From the NCBI GenBank assembly GCA_024516035.1, contig CM044964.1, positions 22,487,806 to 22,551,805 of the forward strand: DNA of 64,000 bases. The letters are read 5' to 3'. Made by a program: the position numbers and the translations under genes. The notes below the pieces were generated by a model. It was not told the DNA's origin. It did not search any database and was given only the letters and a program-made list of their open reading frames with translations. This document shows positions 42,290 through 53,639 of the stretch, piece by piece. Origin of the DNA: Bactericera cockerelli (lineage: Eukaryota > Arthropoda > Insecta > Hemiptera > Triozidae). Position 1 is the first letter of the stretch, and the number at the start of each line of letters is the position of its first letter.

Positions 42290-44612
42290 TTAATGTAATC
42301 TTCTATCTCTTCGTATCAACTCATTGAAACCCATCTGGTTTGCTCTATCATCTCTATCCGCATCATCTTCATGTAGCATCTCATCAAAGTTGGTTTCGAT
42401 GGCAGTGCTCCGATTCTGCCGAACTTTCATCAAGAAATAGAGTTTAGACAGCGAGTAAGCCTCCTCCAGTTTCGTTGTCGCAGTTGTTGTGGGCGGGTCC
42501 CACAAGTCCAAGCTCTGTTCGAAAGCTACTTTCGTCGTTTTGCTAGTCTGTAGCTCACCGAATGTGTTCTTCTGTGCCTCGTTCTTCGGACGAGATAGAC
42601 TCTTCTTGGGTTCCACGTGTGACAACTTCTCTAGAGTAACACTCCTTTGCACATCTTCAACTCCATTTTCTGTTTCTTGTGTCGCATCTTCAAATAGTTC
42701 TTCGTATGGTCTCAGTGCTGCTTCAAGTGTCAAAGCTCCAGTTGCTTCCTCTCGTGCAACTTTTCCATAATTGTCTTTTCCATAGCCTTTTTCCATCTTG
42801 GCCAGTTCGGCGGCGATTCGGGGGTCATCTTCGAGAAGAGAATGCTCTTTGTCCTGGGTTCGAATCTCCTTGTCCAGTTGGCTTTCCAGGATTTCGATCA
42901 CCTGGCAGGACGCTCCGCAGAGGGAAGCTTGTAGGTCTTGGTGGTTCTGTTGTATGATGCTGGCGAACCTGAAAGAGATCTCGGTTATTTACTTACCACA
43001 CATTTTGTCAATTTGCGCTACGTTTTGTATCAACAATTTTTACCTGAATTTCTTAAACTTTATCCATACAGTTTGTCTTCCATAATTGTGTAACATATGT
43101 TTTGGTGTCTTTATTATGTGATCAAATTCTCAAATTGATGAGGAACATTTCGGTATTCGGACTTACGGATACACACAGTACCAGACTAGCGCCTTACCCA
43201 CTACGAGCAACAATTCAGACAGAGGACTTGAAACAGAAAACACATTAGGCAACCCTAACAAAAAAAGGCTACATTGCGGTTCCCTGAGGGTTAAAATAGC
43301 TTATAAATAAAATAAAAAACCCAAGTTCTCATGATAGTTAATCGCACATAGAAAAATGTGCCTCGGAACTTGCCAACTTTTCAAGTAAAGTTAGATAAAG
43401 ATACAAGTTGAGGAGTTATGAAGTTGAAGATGGATGTGGTGTGTTCCAAATTTAGACGGCGTTGGATTTGAAGATGGAAATTAATGTACTTATTTTAATA
43501 AATTATAATTTCCATGTTTTCAAAACAATAAAAGAGTTAGATAAAGATATTAATATCGCCTTATTTAAACTGTCGGATTAGGACTATAAAAGTCATGAAT
43601 TCCAGCAGTAAGCCCAAGACTTTTTATTATGTGGTAAAAATCCCAAATGGGTGGGGATAACTTGTCATGTCCCGTCTGGGTTACAGTCGATCACTCCCCC
43701 AGCTACAACTAGAACAACAATTCAGAGAAAATAAATGGAAGAGAATGCCGAAGGCTTTATCACCACTCTTGATCAGGCTTTGTTTATATTTATTTCATAA
43801 CTTATTATTATGTTCATTGTATATAAAACATTGTAAATAAAGCTTGATCCAATTGTTTATATAACCCGGGATCAGTACGGTTCGGTTTTGTAACGTATCC
43901 AGTACACGGTAACGTATACGGTTATGAGAGAAATCTCTCACAACTGTACTGATTGCGGGATAAATAAAAAAAATTAAAGGATTAATAAAAACCTGTCATG
44001 CATCTTCCGACACTCCTTCACAATCCTGCACAGTCTTTCCATCCGACTGCTCGGTCGACAGGGAGGTCTTTTCTTCTCCGCTTCCCGCCCAAGTTTCTCG
44101 TATGCCTCCAAATATTTAGCCCTCTGAGGGATGAACTTTACTTCGAGCGGGTTCACTGGTGGCTTCTGTTCCGAGAGGGTTGACACCGGTAATTGTGGTT
44201 TCACCAACACCAGGGGTTTTTCCAAGAGGTAAATGAACTCGATGTCCTTCCCGCGGCGGGCTTTTAAAAATCTGGTCATTGAACTTCGTTCCTCCTTTTG
44301 AGGACGTATGTCTTTATGTCTTGATTGAGCACAACTGTCTTTTTTACTCTTATTTGGTGTCTCATGGTCTTTTGCACGTCGGCCATGTGATGTACAAGGC
44401 TTCTGAGTGGTGTTTTTTGGTTTTCCTATGCACTGAAAGGGTTTTTTAGATTCCCGAGAGTGGTTTGTACTTGGGGTGGATAAATTGCATGCGTTCTTTT
44501 TGTCAGTTTTCTTTGAATTTGTGCACTTATATGTGCAACTATCAGTTTTCTGTGATTGATGCTTATGTTCCATTCTTCTGGTGAATTGTTGGTTTGTTTT
44601 TTGAGAGCTCAT
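42290..44612 (-). CDS. Unrecognised two-exon protein, 432 aa
   Basis: Exon 1 is 44612-43993 and exon 2 is 42968-42290, joined by a GT-AG intron with matching phase (2 nt + 1 nt). The product has a basic, low-complexity N-terminus rich in K, T, S, H and Q (about residues 1-115). A central hydrophobic/proline segment follows, FIYLLEKPLVLVKPQLPV, then QRAKYLEAYEKLGREAEKKR. An amphipathic, probably helical stretch spans the splice joint (RLCRIVKECRKMHDRFASIIQQNHQDLQA), and an acidic C-terminal half contains DDPRIAAELAKMEKGYGKDNY. No signal peptide, membrane segment or catalytic motif is visible. Base composition and codon use look like the other exons. I do not recognise the family. A start further upstream on another exon is possible. 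Confidence 0.7.
43560..43690 (-). mobile_element. SINE-A fragment
   Basis: Antisense body in the intron of the - strand gene (CCAGCAGTAAGCCCAAGAC ... CTTGTCATGTCCCG), head lost. Confidence 0.65.
43735..43855 (+). mobile_element. L-family retroposon
   Basis: GGAAGAGAATGCCGAAGGCT, CACCACTCTTGATCAGGC, end TAAATAAAGCTTGATCC. Confidence 0.55.
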
Positions 44613-45221
44613 TTTGCATTAATTGCAAAACTGTCGCAAACAGTTTTTATCAATATTTGAAGACTATTGTTAAACGAACTATTGTTATGACAGTCACGCC
44701 ATGACAATGCGTGTATTTATATGTTTTCAAATCAAATTCTAGGTATAATTCAGTTAGGTATGTATTTTCAGATAATTTTATTATTCTTTCAATAGGCAAT
44801 TTAATACCTCTTTTCCGTTAATAAGGTCCCTATGATAAATAATTTGAATGAAAGCAAACACACTAATGTTATTAAAATCTGGCTGAAATCATTAACTCTT
44901 GGATTTTTTGTTAACAACTAAATTTAAAAAGGAATAAGCTGGAACACAGCGGAAATGTCAACAATAACAGATTATTTTCTTCTTCTTGTTGTTTCACAGG
45001 GAATAGAGTGAAAACATAGTGACAATTCACTCATTGAGAACCAACGTGGCTCAAAAATGACCAAATTTGGAAACTTGATGCTTTGGCACTTATAAGGGTT
45101 ATGCCTAAAGACTTGGACTGGACAAAGTCACTGAAAGACCACTACATGTTCTTGTTAATTCCTAATAAAGTAAGATTATGATCATATTCCCGTAGTAGTA
45201 AGCTATTAATCTTCATATCAT
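44613..45221. other. Upstream region of the - strand gene, no feature recognised
   Basis: AT-rich, no repeats of the listed families; would hold the promoter. Confidence 0.35.
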
Positions 45222-45376
45222 AGGGTGGCGTCATCGTAAACGATGGTAGCCAGACAGTGGAGGAATGACTCAGCACTTCTGCCACTGTCTTTACAAGGAG
45301 GCTAATAATTGACAAGGGCCCCTAGAACCAAGCCAATGCAGGTCTACTCCCTGTTTATAGTCCCCCGGCCAGACCT
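45222..45376 (+). mobile_element. SINE-G with one tail unit
   Basis: ATAGGGTGGCGTCATCGTAA head and a single GGTCTACTCCCTGTTTATAG unit. Confidence 0.7.
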
Positions 45377-45401
45377 TAATATTAATCTTAATACTTATAA
45401 A

Positions 45402-45658
45402 TCTCTATCTATAAAACAGAAAAAAGGACTACCTACCTACCTACCTACCTATGTTTGTTTGTTTGTTTGTCCGGAGTTGTTTAGCCAAAACGGTAAGAGA
45501 TAGCGAAAAATGTCTCAGAATTGACCCCCCCAAAAACCATTATCGCTTTGTCCAGAAAAATTATAAAAAGTTCAAAAAGGCATTGCTGTCCAGCAGTACG
45601 GCCATGCCTTAGTAAATTTGAAAATTAGTCCCGTTGCAAAGCACGGGAAAACGGCTAG
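45402..45658 (+). mobile_element. Short non-autonomous Helitron
   Basis: Starts TCTCTATCTATAAAAC after A, ends with hairpin CCCGTTGC-AAA-GCACGGG, seven bases, then CTAG before T. Holds (CTAC)n and (GTTT)n runs. 257 bp. Confidence 0.75.
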
Positions 45659-45769
45659 TACCTAATATAGGTATAATAAAATTATGTATAGTTACATGCA
45701 TATTTATATAAAATCCATTTATATTCATTCATAATTATCAGAGCACCTCCAGAATGACTGAGGTCGGTG

Positions 45770-45905
45770 ACTTTATTGAACTCAGTACCTTGATCGATAA
45801 GGCGGCGGACTTGTAACCTGGAAGTCGGTGGTTCAAGTCCCGGATTCAACGAAGATTTAGTAAAAGGAGTTTGAGTATCACGAATGTGATTGACACAAAA
45901 ATGTT
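45770..45905 (+). mobile_element. SINE-C
   Basis: TTGATCGATAAGGCGGCGGA, GGTTCAAGTCCCGGATTC, end GATTGACACAAAAATG. Confidence 0.7.
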
Positions 45906-46044
45906 CTTTCTTTGGTGATGTCTCTCATAACTTGCTTTTCTAAAAATTTTGGCGTGCTTGGGACTCGAACCACCGGTCTCCAGGTTAGAAATCCACCACC
46001 TTATTGAGGTGCTGTTCCATAGAAGTACCTTATTCTGTCCCGGT

Positions 46045-46410
46045 CCAAATATCTCACTGGTCGAGACGTCACGTCAGCCTGGTAATGCAGAGATCGCGGG
46101 GTTCGAAACCCAACCGCGACATGAAATCCTCCAATTTGGGATTTTTACCACATAATAATACATCTTCGGAGATTACTGCTGGAATAATGAGACTTATTAG
46201 TTCTAATCGGACAGTCTGTCTCGGTAGCTCAGTCGTAAAGGCGGCACTCTATGAATCCAGAGATTCCAGAGGTCGTGGGTTCAAAACCCAGCTGGGACAT
46301 GACAAGTTTTCCTCCCATTTGGGATTTTTACCACATAATAATACGGCTTACTGCTGGAATAATGGGACTTCATAGTCCTAATCGGACAGTATACATAAGG
46401 CAATGCTATA
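46045..46410 (+). mobile_element. Two SINE-A copies in tandem
   Basis: A decayed copy (46045-46205) is followed by a full one (TCTCGGTAGCTCAGTCGTAA to GGACAGTATACATAAGGCAA). Confidence 0.7.
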
Positions 46411-46529
46411 ATAATTTATAACATCGCCTCATTCATACCTTGGGCATTTTTTACGAATACAATTAATAACTTGTCACCAATTGAGCTTTGATTTTAGGTC
46501 AACTTGGATTGGTTCGTTCACCCACAGCT

Positions 46530-46530
<1 letters not shown>

Positions 46531-46562
<32 letters not shown>

Positions 46563-46634
46563 ACCTCTCTTTATCTCTCTCCCCCTCTCTCTCTTTCTCT
46601 CTTTCTCTCCCTCTCTCTCTCTCCCTCTCTCCCC

Positions 46635-46695
<61 letters not shown>

Positions 46696-46786
46696 TTATC
46701 TCTCTTCTTTCTCTCTCTCTCTCTCTCTCTCCCTCGTTCTATCTCTCTCTCTCTCTATCTCTCTCTCTCTCTACTCTCTCTCTCTC

Positions 46787-46860
<74 letters not shown>

Positions 46861-46862
46861 TA
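46531..46862. repeat. (CT)n microsatellite, 330 bp
   Basis: Long CTCTCT tract with a few CCC, TTT and A interruptions. Open in three frames for that reason only. Confidence 0.95.
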
Positions 46863-47117
46863 CTTCTCATTCAAATCAAGTCCAATGTGTTATACTCTCA
46901 AGAACAACAACTCAGAAGTCTTGTTTACTTGAGTTTTATTGACCCCCTGCGGGTTCGAACGCTGGACTTGATAATATTTCCAGCAGATTACGTAAACCCT
47001 ACCTGCAGTCAGAAAGTATATCAACAGGCACCCACAGGTGGTACTGTAGAATATATATTATGTAGAATATAGAATATATAAATATAATGTTGAATATAAT
47101 TATATTATATAGAATAT

Positions 47118-47335
47118 AGTCTGTCCCGGTAGCTCAGTGGTAAAGGCGACACTCTGTGAATCCAGAGATTCCAGAGGTCGCGAGTTCAAAACCCAGCCGG
47201 GATATGACAAGAAGTTATATCGTCGCATTTGGGATTTTTACCACATAATAATAAGTTTTGGGCTTACTGCCGGAATAATGAGACTTAATAGTCCTAATCG
47301 GGCAGTATAAATAAGGCGATATTATTTATTATTAG
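47118..47335 (+). mobile_element. SINE-A
   Basis: TGTCCCGGTAGCTCAGTGGT head, GGGCAGTATAAATAAGGCGA tail. Confidence 0.75.
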
Positions 47336-47349
47336 AATCAGAATGATTT

Positions 47350-47455
47350 TTTCTTGTTGTTGGTTTAAGGTCGATTTCAACTGCATGCATGGTCATATCA
47401 CGACGGGGGTTTCACCCTCCATTCACTGGAAACTCACAGCTACTCGGTAGCTGGA
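47350..47455 (-). mobile_element. SINE-5S tail fragment
   Basis: GGTCATATCACGACGGGGGT and CACCCTCCATTCACTGGAAA, truncated where the 43-bp satellite starts. Confidence 0.6.
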
Positions 47456-47504
47456 TGGATGGGACTACCGTTAACCCTGGATATAAGAGAAAAAAATTCA
47501 GTCC

Positions 47505-48157
47505 CTTGAGTTCTCTTGTATCCAGTTTGAACTGCAAACAGTATGTTGCTATGTTCTCTTATATCCAGGTTGAACTGCAAACAGTATGTTGCTATGTTCT
47601 CTTATATCCAGGTTGAACTGCAAACAGTATGTTGCTATGTTCTCTTATATCCAGTTTGAACTGCAAACAGTATGTTGCTATGTTCTCTTATATCCAGTTT
47701 GAACTGCAAACAGTATGTTGCTATGTTCTCTTATATCCAGGTTGAACTGCAAACAGTATGTTGCTATGTTCTCTTATATCCAGGTTGAACTGCAAACAGT
47801 ATGTTGCTATGTTCTCTTATATTCAGGTTGAACTGCAAACAGTATGTTGCTATGTTCTCTTATATCCAGGTTGAACTGCAAACAGTATGTTGCTATGTTC
47901 TCTTATATCCAGGTTGAACTGCAAACAGTATGTTGCTATGTTCTCTTATATCCAGTTTAAACTGCAAACAGTATGTTGCTATGTTCTCTTATATCCAGTT
48001 TGAACTGCAAACAGTATGTTGCTATGTTCTCTTATATCCAGTTTGAACTGCAAACAGTATGTTGCTATGTTCTCTTATATCCAGTTTGAACTGCAAACAG
48101 TATGTTGCTATGTTCTCTTATATCCAGTTTGAACTGCAAACAGTATGTTGCTATGTA
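47505..48157. repeat. 43-bp minisatellite, about 15 copies
   Basis: Unit GTTCTCTTATATCCAGGTTG + AACTGCAAACAGTATG + TTGCTAT. Units differ mainly at CAGGTTG/CAGTTTG. Because 43 is not a multiple of 3 it cannot encode a protein repeat. Confidence 0.95.
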
Positions 48158-48361
48158 ACATCCTAACCTGACAGACACTAATCTGTAGATCTTCATTCTC
48201 ATATGAGTGAACATAGATGAGTGCTTTGATGATATAACGGAGGAAGATTAATACCTAGCTACTCACAGTAAGGAATACTTATCTATTAACTTTCCAGGTT
48301 GAATATTAGTACTTACTAACTTACTCTTTGTAGACCAATAATACCTACTACCTTTATACCT

Positions 48362-48565
48362 TGCACTGGAAGTCAAGTGGTTAAGGCGCTAGTCTATGGT
48401 AATCCAGGTAGCCTAGGGATCCGTTTGTTCGAATATCACCCAGTGCATGAATTTTATCTCATTAGTTTGAGTTTGTGACCACATTATAATAAGACTCTGA
48501 AGGTTTTGTGGTAGAAAATGCTTTGAGCATTAACCTCGCCTGGTGGTTACCTTCCACGAAAGAGT
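48362..48565 (+). mobile_element. SINE-B
   Basis: GCACTGGAAGTCAAGTGGTT head, GCATTAACCTCGCCTGGTGG tail. Confidence 0.7.
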
Positions 48566-48764
48566 GTTATTATATTTATACGTACATACTGTTTGTAGAC
48601 ATGATAATATTATTTTATAGTATTATACTATCGTAGATTCAATTACTCAGCTTTGAGTCAGTCGGAATAATATTTTTTATTTAAATAAACATCTAATCGT
48701 CGGCTCTTTGGGATCGAACCTAGGACATTTCGCATGGCAAGAACGTATAATAATATAATAACAA

Positions 48765-48976
48765 TAACACTCTTTAATTAAAGATAACCACCAGGCGAGG
48801 TTAATGCTCAGGGCATGTTCTACCACCTAACCCTCAGAGTCTTATTATTGTGTGGTCACAAACTCAAGTTAATAAGGAAAAATTCATTCATGCACTGGGT
48901 GGGATTCGAACCAACGGATCCCTACGCTACCTGTATTACAAGACTAACGCGTTAACCACTTGACTAACAGTGCACT
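48765..48976 (-). mobile_element. SINE-B
   Basis: Antisense, AACCACCAGGCGAGGTTAAT to GCGTTAACCACTTGACTAAC; forms an inverted pair with 48362-48565. Confidence 0.75.
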
Positions 48977-49154
48977 GTCTATAATAAATACATATTTAAA
49001 AAAATACTTTATATTATGTATATTTACAGAATTCTGGTCTTATTCACTTATAATTATTTTACCTTCGGATTCACCAAATCCATAGTAATTATTATTATGA
49101 TAGACTGGTTAGGTTAGTGTTCCACAAGAGAATCCCCAATGATCACACTGATCT

Positions 49155-49402
49155 CAACTAATTCCATTGTGACCAGTTGATTTATTTGGTTTCTATTTTG
49201 ATGTGAAGTAGTCTAGACAGGGGTTTTACCCTCCATTCACTGAGAATAACCTCACCCAACCTGGGTCTGGGTAGGGCCGCAAAATCCAGACACACGTGTT
49301 TGAGGGAACAGAATTTTCTTCGAAAAGTGTGCCCCAACCGGGAATCGAACTGGGTATCTCTGGACAACGGGCAGTAGTCACAACCATTACGCCACGGAAG
49401 CT
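49155..49402 (-). mobile_element. SINE-E, truncated
   Basis: Antisense shared core (AACCTCACCCAACCTGGGTC) and head CAACCGGGAATCGAACTGGG ... TACGCCACGGAAGCTGG. Confidence 0.7.
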
Positions 49403-49544
49403 GGATTTATCAATAGTAATGATCCTTAGTAATTATATAGAACTCTTTGACCAACTAAACTTTGGAACATGATGTAAGAGGAGCTTAATTAGATGCGTGA
49501 AATATTTTTGGTGTTTCCGGGGTCACACTTCAAGTAGGTAGGTA

Positions 49545-49765
49545 TTAGGTACATAACCAAGTACATAAATTATGTATATATGTCATGTTTTTTTAATATC
49601 TTAGGTAGGTATTACTGTATTAGGTACATAACTAAGGACATAAATTATGTATATTATGTATTATGTCATGTTTTTTATTATTTTTGGTAGGTATTAGGTA
49701 CATAACTAAGTACACAATATATACTCGTATGTATATATGTCATGTTTTTTAATATCTTCATCTCC
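49545..49765. repeat. Tandem-like AGGTAGGTATTAGGTACATAA repeats
   Basis: Three imperfect copies of a roughly 90-bp unit around GGTACATAACyAAG...ATGTCATGTTTTTT, at about 49535, 49610 and 49688. Confidence 0.6.
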
Positions 49766-49825
49766 TGTTAAGACAGACTACCGAACAGGTGATTAATCGA
49801 ATGAATGAGTTTTTTGTTTCTTTTT

Positions 49826-50048
49826 TAAACATCTCTTTCATCTGCATGGTCATATCGGTCATATCACGACGGGGGTTTTACCCTCCATTTCAATTAAACT
49901 CACAAACTTGTTACTCATATTAACCTCACCCAGCCTGGGTTGTGCCAGAATGCTAGCATCACGAAGTCTTCACCTCGCTGGACATTGCTTAACATCGGTG
50001 ATCCTACAAGAACCGGTGCATTCAACGCGCCATCGATGCTGGCAGAGT
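49826..50048 (-). mobile_element. SINE-5S
   Basis: Antisense, body TCACGACGGGGGTTTTACCC, head CGCTGGACATTGCTTAACAT ... CATTCAACGCGCCATCGATG. A second diverged copy follows directly. Confidence 0.7.
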
Positions 50049-50302
50049 AAGTTTTTGTTGTCGCTTAACGAATCTCGAACAGCTATTAGATTCTAGATGT
50101 CATTTGAATCCGGGGGTTCCACACTCCAATCTTTGGAAAATCACAAACCAGCAACTCAAATGAACCTCACCCAGCCTGAGTGGGGCAGTAAATATCCAGC
50201 ATCACGATGGTTATCTATCCAAGTTCTAACTTCGCTGGACGTTGCTTAATTTCAGTGACTGAATGAGAACTGGTGTACTCAACGTGCCATTGACGCGACG
50301 AA
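50049..50302 (-). mobile_element. SINE-5S, diverged
   Basis: Antisense: TGAACCTCACCCAGCCTGAG, GCTGGACGTTGCTTAATTTC, ACTCAACGTGCCATTGACGC. Confidence 0.65.
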
Positions 50303-50439
50303 GAGTTTACTGATTTTAAAATGTCGTATTAAAAGTATAGTAAGTTTTTTTTAATCTGACCTGGTTCCAAGGTTTTCATTTAAACGCTTACAATTAACAC
50401 TGCGACCTAATTAGATCTATTGTGACCAGTTGATTTTAT

Positions 50440-50635
50440 TTGCTTTTAACGTCCTGATTAAGATAGATAGTCAAGACGGGGGTGTTAACCTCCATTCGCA
50501 GGGAATCGTACCAGATACCCACATTAACCTCACCCAGCCTGAGTAGGGCCGGAAATGGCAGCCTCACGTGTTGGGAAGGAAAGGAATTTAATTCGAAATG
50601 TCCGTTCCGATCTGTTATCTCCTATAACAGGAGAT
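50440..50635 (-). mobile_element. SINE-E, truncated
   Basis: Antisense shared core ACCAGATACCCACATTAACC with CCTGAGTAGGGCCGGAAATG; head mostly lost. Confidence 0.6.
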
Positions 50636-51200
50636 GAAAATATTAAAAAAACATGACAAACTTATATACAAAGTTTTTGTCTCAAACGATAAAGTGTAAA
50701 TAAATAAATAAATTAATACTATACAATATATAAAAAAAATTCGGACACCCTCTATGTGTTATGAGTTTGGTACGAAACATGTAATACAGCGTAAGTACAT
50801 GATACATTCATTCATTGATCGCATGTTGTACCATGAACGCAAAAGTTACCAGACAAATATGAAGACAATACTTTCTGTTTGACCTGTTTGGTTGGTCATT
50901 GATCCGCTGAACTTTGCTCAGCAAACGTATGTAGACAAGGTATATTTTATATTATATTATGTATAATCAATATTATTACCTACTTACTACATGGTATGTT
51001 ATACAGGGAGATTCAAACCTGCAAGATATAGTATCAATATTGTTAGCTACATGGTCTGTTATACAGGGTGATTGTCTGTTAGTTTCTGCCGTGATAACTC
51101 TGTAACGGACGCTTCAATAATCTCAATATCTTTCAATATCGGATTATCCTAGATATATATACCTATCATTGAGCATTTTTTTTAAAGTAGGTAATGCTTC
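50636..51200. other. No gene seen; two TACAGGGwGATT starts
   Basis: TTATACAGGGAGATTCAAAC (51000) and TTATACAGGGTGATTGTCTG (51060) look like single ends of CAGGGTG-type TA elements with no partner found. Confidence 0.4.
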
Positions 51201-51202
51201 AA

Positions 51203-51236
51203 GTCTGGCTGGGGGACTATAAACAGGGAGTAGACC
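51203..51236 (-). repeat. Solo SINE-G tail unit
   Basis: AGTCTGGCTGGGGGACTATA + AACAGGGAGTAGACC, one unit with no SINE-G head next to it. Confidence 0.7.
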
Positions 51237-51544
51237 ATTCAATCGTTTTATTCGCCTTTTTAATGAATCTTGCGAGAAAGATACTTCAATCGATCTTTTC
51301 TTTGATAGTTATGAAAGCATAAAAAATAAACTGTTCCTACTGAATAACATCTAAACAGAAATATCAATATTTCATCAACAAATGTTCAATTTTCAACTTT
51401 CTAATTAAGTTTATTCTAAGTATCCATATTATATCTTAGTATAAGGTTTTTGTTTGTATTTAATTTACCAAAATTTAACATGGGTTAACCCCGTTAATAT
51501 GTTAAAATCTAAAAAGATGAAAAAAAGACAAGAATTGGATTGGT

Positions 51545-51645
51545 TTTGCGGGCCCTTGTTTCCGCGTAAAGACAGTGGTAGAACTAATGAGTCATTCCTC
51601 CACTGTCTGGCTACCATCGTTCACGATAACGCCACGCTATGATGA
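51545..51645 (-). mobile_element. SINE-G head fragment
   Basis: Antisense: GGGCCCTTGTTTCC ... CACTGTCTGGCTACCATCGT and TCACGATAACGCCACGCTAT. Confidence 0.65.
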
Positions 51646-51734
51646 GTACTTTAAGCTCCAAAAGCAGATAAGTGATGGGTAATTTTATGGAAAACAATTT
51701 AGAAAATAAAAAGAATTCATTTTTCATTTTTTTG

Positions 51735-52098
51735 GAGGGGTTTAACGTCGCTTTCAACTGCATGGTCATATCACGACGGGGGTTGCACCCTCCATTCGCT
51801 GGAAACTCACAAATCAGCTACTCAAATTAACCTCAACAAGCATGAGTGCAGCCGGGAATAGCCAGTATCACAGCGGATAAGTCAAAAACAGGAGCCGCTC
51901 CCCCAAATAAAGCTAGATAAACCTCATCTAGCAACAGAAAAGTTGCATTTACTTGCTACAGAGAGCCAGTATTACGAGGGTTTGAATTTGAATGGTCCCC
52001 CATTCAAGTCATAGCCTCGCTGGACGTTGCTAAACTTAATTGACTGAATGAAGCGAAAGAGAACTGGTGTATGCAAAGTGCCATCGACGCTGGTTTTA
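51735..52098 (-). mobile_element. SINE-5S with internal insertion
   Basis: Antisense: GGTCATATCACGACGGGGGT, then a roughly 100-bp unrelated insert at 51873-51970, then AGCCTCGCTGGACGTTGCTA and AAAGTGCCATCGACGCTGG. Confidence 0.7.
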
Positions 52099-52144
52099 CT
52101 GATTTTAAAACGCCATTTCAAAGGTATTGTAAGTTATGTTACGT

Positions 52145-52302
52145 TAAAAGTTATCATATTTGTGTTAATCACTTTCGTGATAATTATCACAACTACTCAA
52201 ACTCGCTTTACTAAATCCACGCTGAAACCGGGACTTGAACCAACGACCTCCAGGTTAAAAGTCCGCCGCCTTATCGATCAAGCTACTGAGGTCGGTTTAA
52301 AG
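52145..52302 (-). mobile_element. SINE-C
   Basis: Antisense, AAAAGTTATCATATTTGTG to AGCTACTGAGGTCGGT. Confidence 0.75.
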
Positions 52303-52329
52303 GTATGATACGCGAAGTAAATGTGTACC

Positions 52330-52590
52330 AGACTTTTGTATCACCCTGTGTACTTAAGAGTTGGCGGCTCCTATCAATAGTGGACCAGGAGCCTTGCAGT
52401 GTTACGTCATGGGGAAGTGAGAGGTGAGGAATCAAGCTCTATTAGTGGTTTCTGAATCAACTTGGTGGTTGAAGAAATGGTAATACATATCTAATACCCG
52501 CTGATGAGAGCAAATAAGCTCCAAAAAGCTGTCCAGGTATGTTCTGATATTCATGAAGTTACATCTAATCCAACTTCTCACTGATTATTC
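52330..52590. repeat. M repeat (also at 8210-8390)
   Basis: CTGATGAGAGCAAATAAGCT, AGCTGTCCAGGTATGTTCTG and ATATTCATG match the 8235-8310 block in inverse order, so the same unclassified repeat is present twice. Confidence 0.5.
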
Positions 52591-52734
52591 TAATATATTT
52601 ATTTTCTTTTGAAAGTGCCTAGCTACCGCTTTCACATTATCTCAGGACATTGTACCTTTATATCCATGCCATTGAGATATAAAAAAAAACATTAAACAAC
52701 GAAACAAGTGTTGAAAAAAAGTTTACAATCATCG

Positions 52735-53045
52735 GACAGTCTTGTTTCACTTTGGCTTTTCCCAATCCTACTTGGGGTCGGCATTGTTCAACCTCATGGT
52801 TGAGTTTACTCGGTTATGGCCCATTTTTTACGGCTGAGTGCTCTTCCTAATACCAACGATTTGATTTAAAATGTCCTGATTTGAGAAAGTCAGGAAGGGG
52901 TTTTACACTCCATTCGCTGGGAATCGTACCAGCTACCCACATTAACCTCACTCAGCTTGGATAGAATCGGAAATGCTAGCCTCACGTGTTCGAAGGGAAC
53001 AGAATTTTTGTGTGAAAAGTCTTCTCCGACCGGGTATCGAACTCC
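52735..53045 (-). mobile_element. SINE-E, diverged
   Basis: Antisense, tail TGTTCAACCTCATGGTTGAG, core CCCACATTAACCTCACTCAG, head GACCGGGTATCGAACTCC. Confidence 0.7.
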
Positions 53046-53054
53046 TCCCCACTG

Positions 53055-53630
53055 TCCAAACTGTCCATCCTGTAGTGTGCCTCCCCTCTGATGGGCGAGA
53101 AGTGACACAATACTTCCCAATTTAGTTGCTGGGTCAACACGAGCGCACCGGAAGGTATCCTTTATACAAACAACTGTAACCAAATTTTGAATACAAATTT
53201 TTGTCGGGGCGCGGTTTCGAACCTGAGATATTCCGAGTGCTTGACCACTTCTTCTTCTTCTTTTACTCTGTCTTATCCCGCGCAAGCAGGGTTGACGTTG
53301 TTCAACCTCATGGTTGAGGTAGATTGGTTTTGGCACATTTTTTACGGCTGGATGCCCTTCCTAACGCCAACGATTCTATTTGATTTAACGTCCTGGGTTA
53401 GGACGGGGGTTTTACCCTCCATTCGCTGGGAATCGTACCAGCTACCCACATTAACCTCACCCAGCCTGAGTAGGGCCGGAAATGCCAGCCTCACGTGTTT
53501 GGATGGAACAGAATTTTCTCCGAAAAGTCTGCCCCAGCCGGGAGTTGAACTCGGGAACTCTGGACTACGGGCAGTAGTCACAACCATTACGCCACGAAGG
53601 CTGACTCCGAGTGCTTGACCACTGATATAC
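53055..53630 (-). mobile_element. SINE-D split by SINE-E
   Basis: Antisense SINE-D body (CCCTCTGATGGGCGAGAAGT, GCTGGGTCAACACGAGCGCA) and head CCGAGTGCTTGACCACT, broken by SINE-E at 53250-53605. Confidence 0.7.
53250..53605 (-). mobile_element. SINE-E (full length, 18-bp TSD)
   Basis: TCCGAGTGCTTGACCACT stands on both sides (53232-53249 and 53606-53623). The right end is the tRNA-like head (AGTCACAACCATTACGCCAC), the left end the TTCTTCTTC tail, so this copy defines the complete family. Confidence 0.85.
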
Positions 53631-53639
53631 TCATATACT

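Noticed and set aside
46481..47072. Three long Ser/Leu-rich open frames
   Set aside because: They exist only because the (CT)n tract has no stop in any frame.
47505..48157. CRISPR array
   Set aside because: Units are contiguous with no unique spacers, in a eukaryotic genome; it is a minisatellite. The same holds for 38338-38832.
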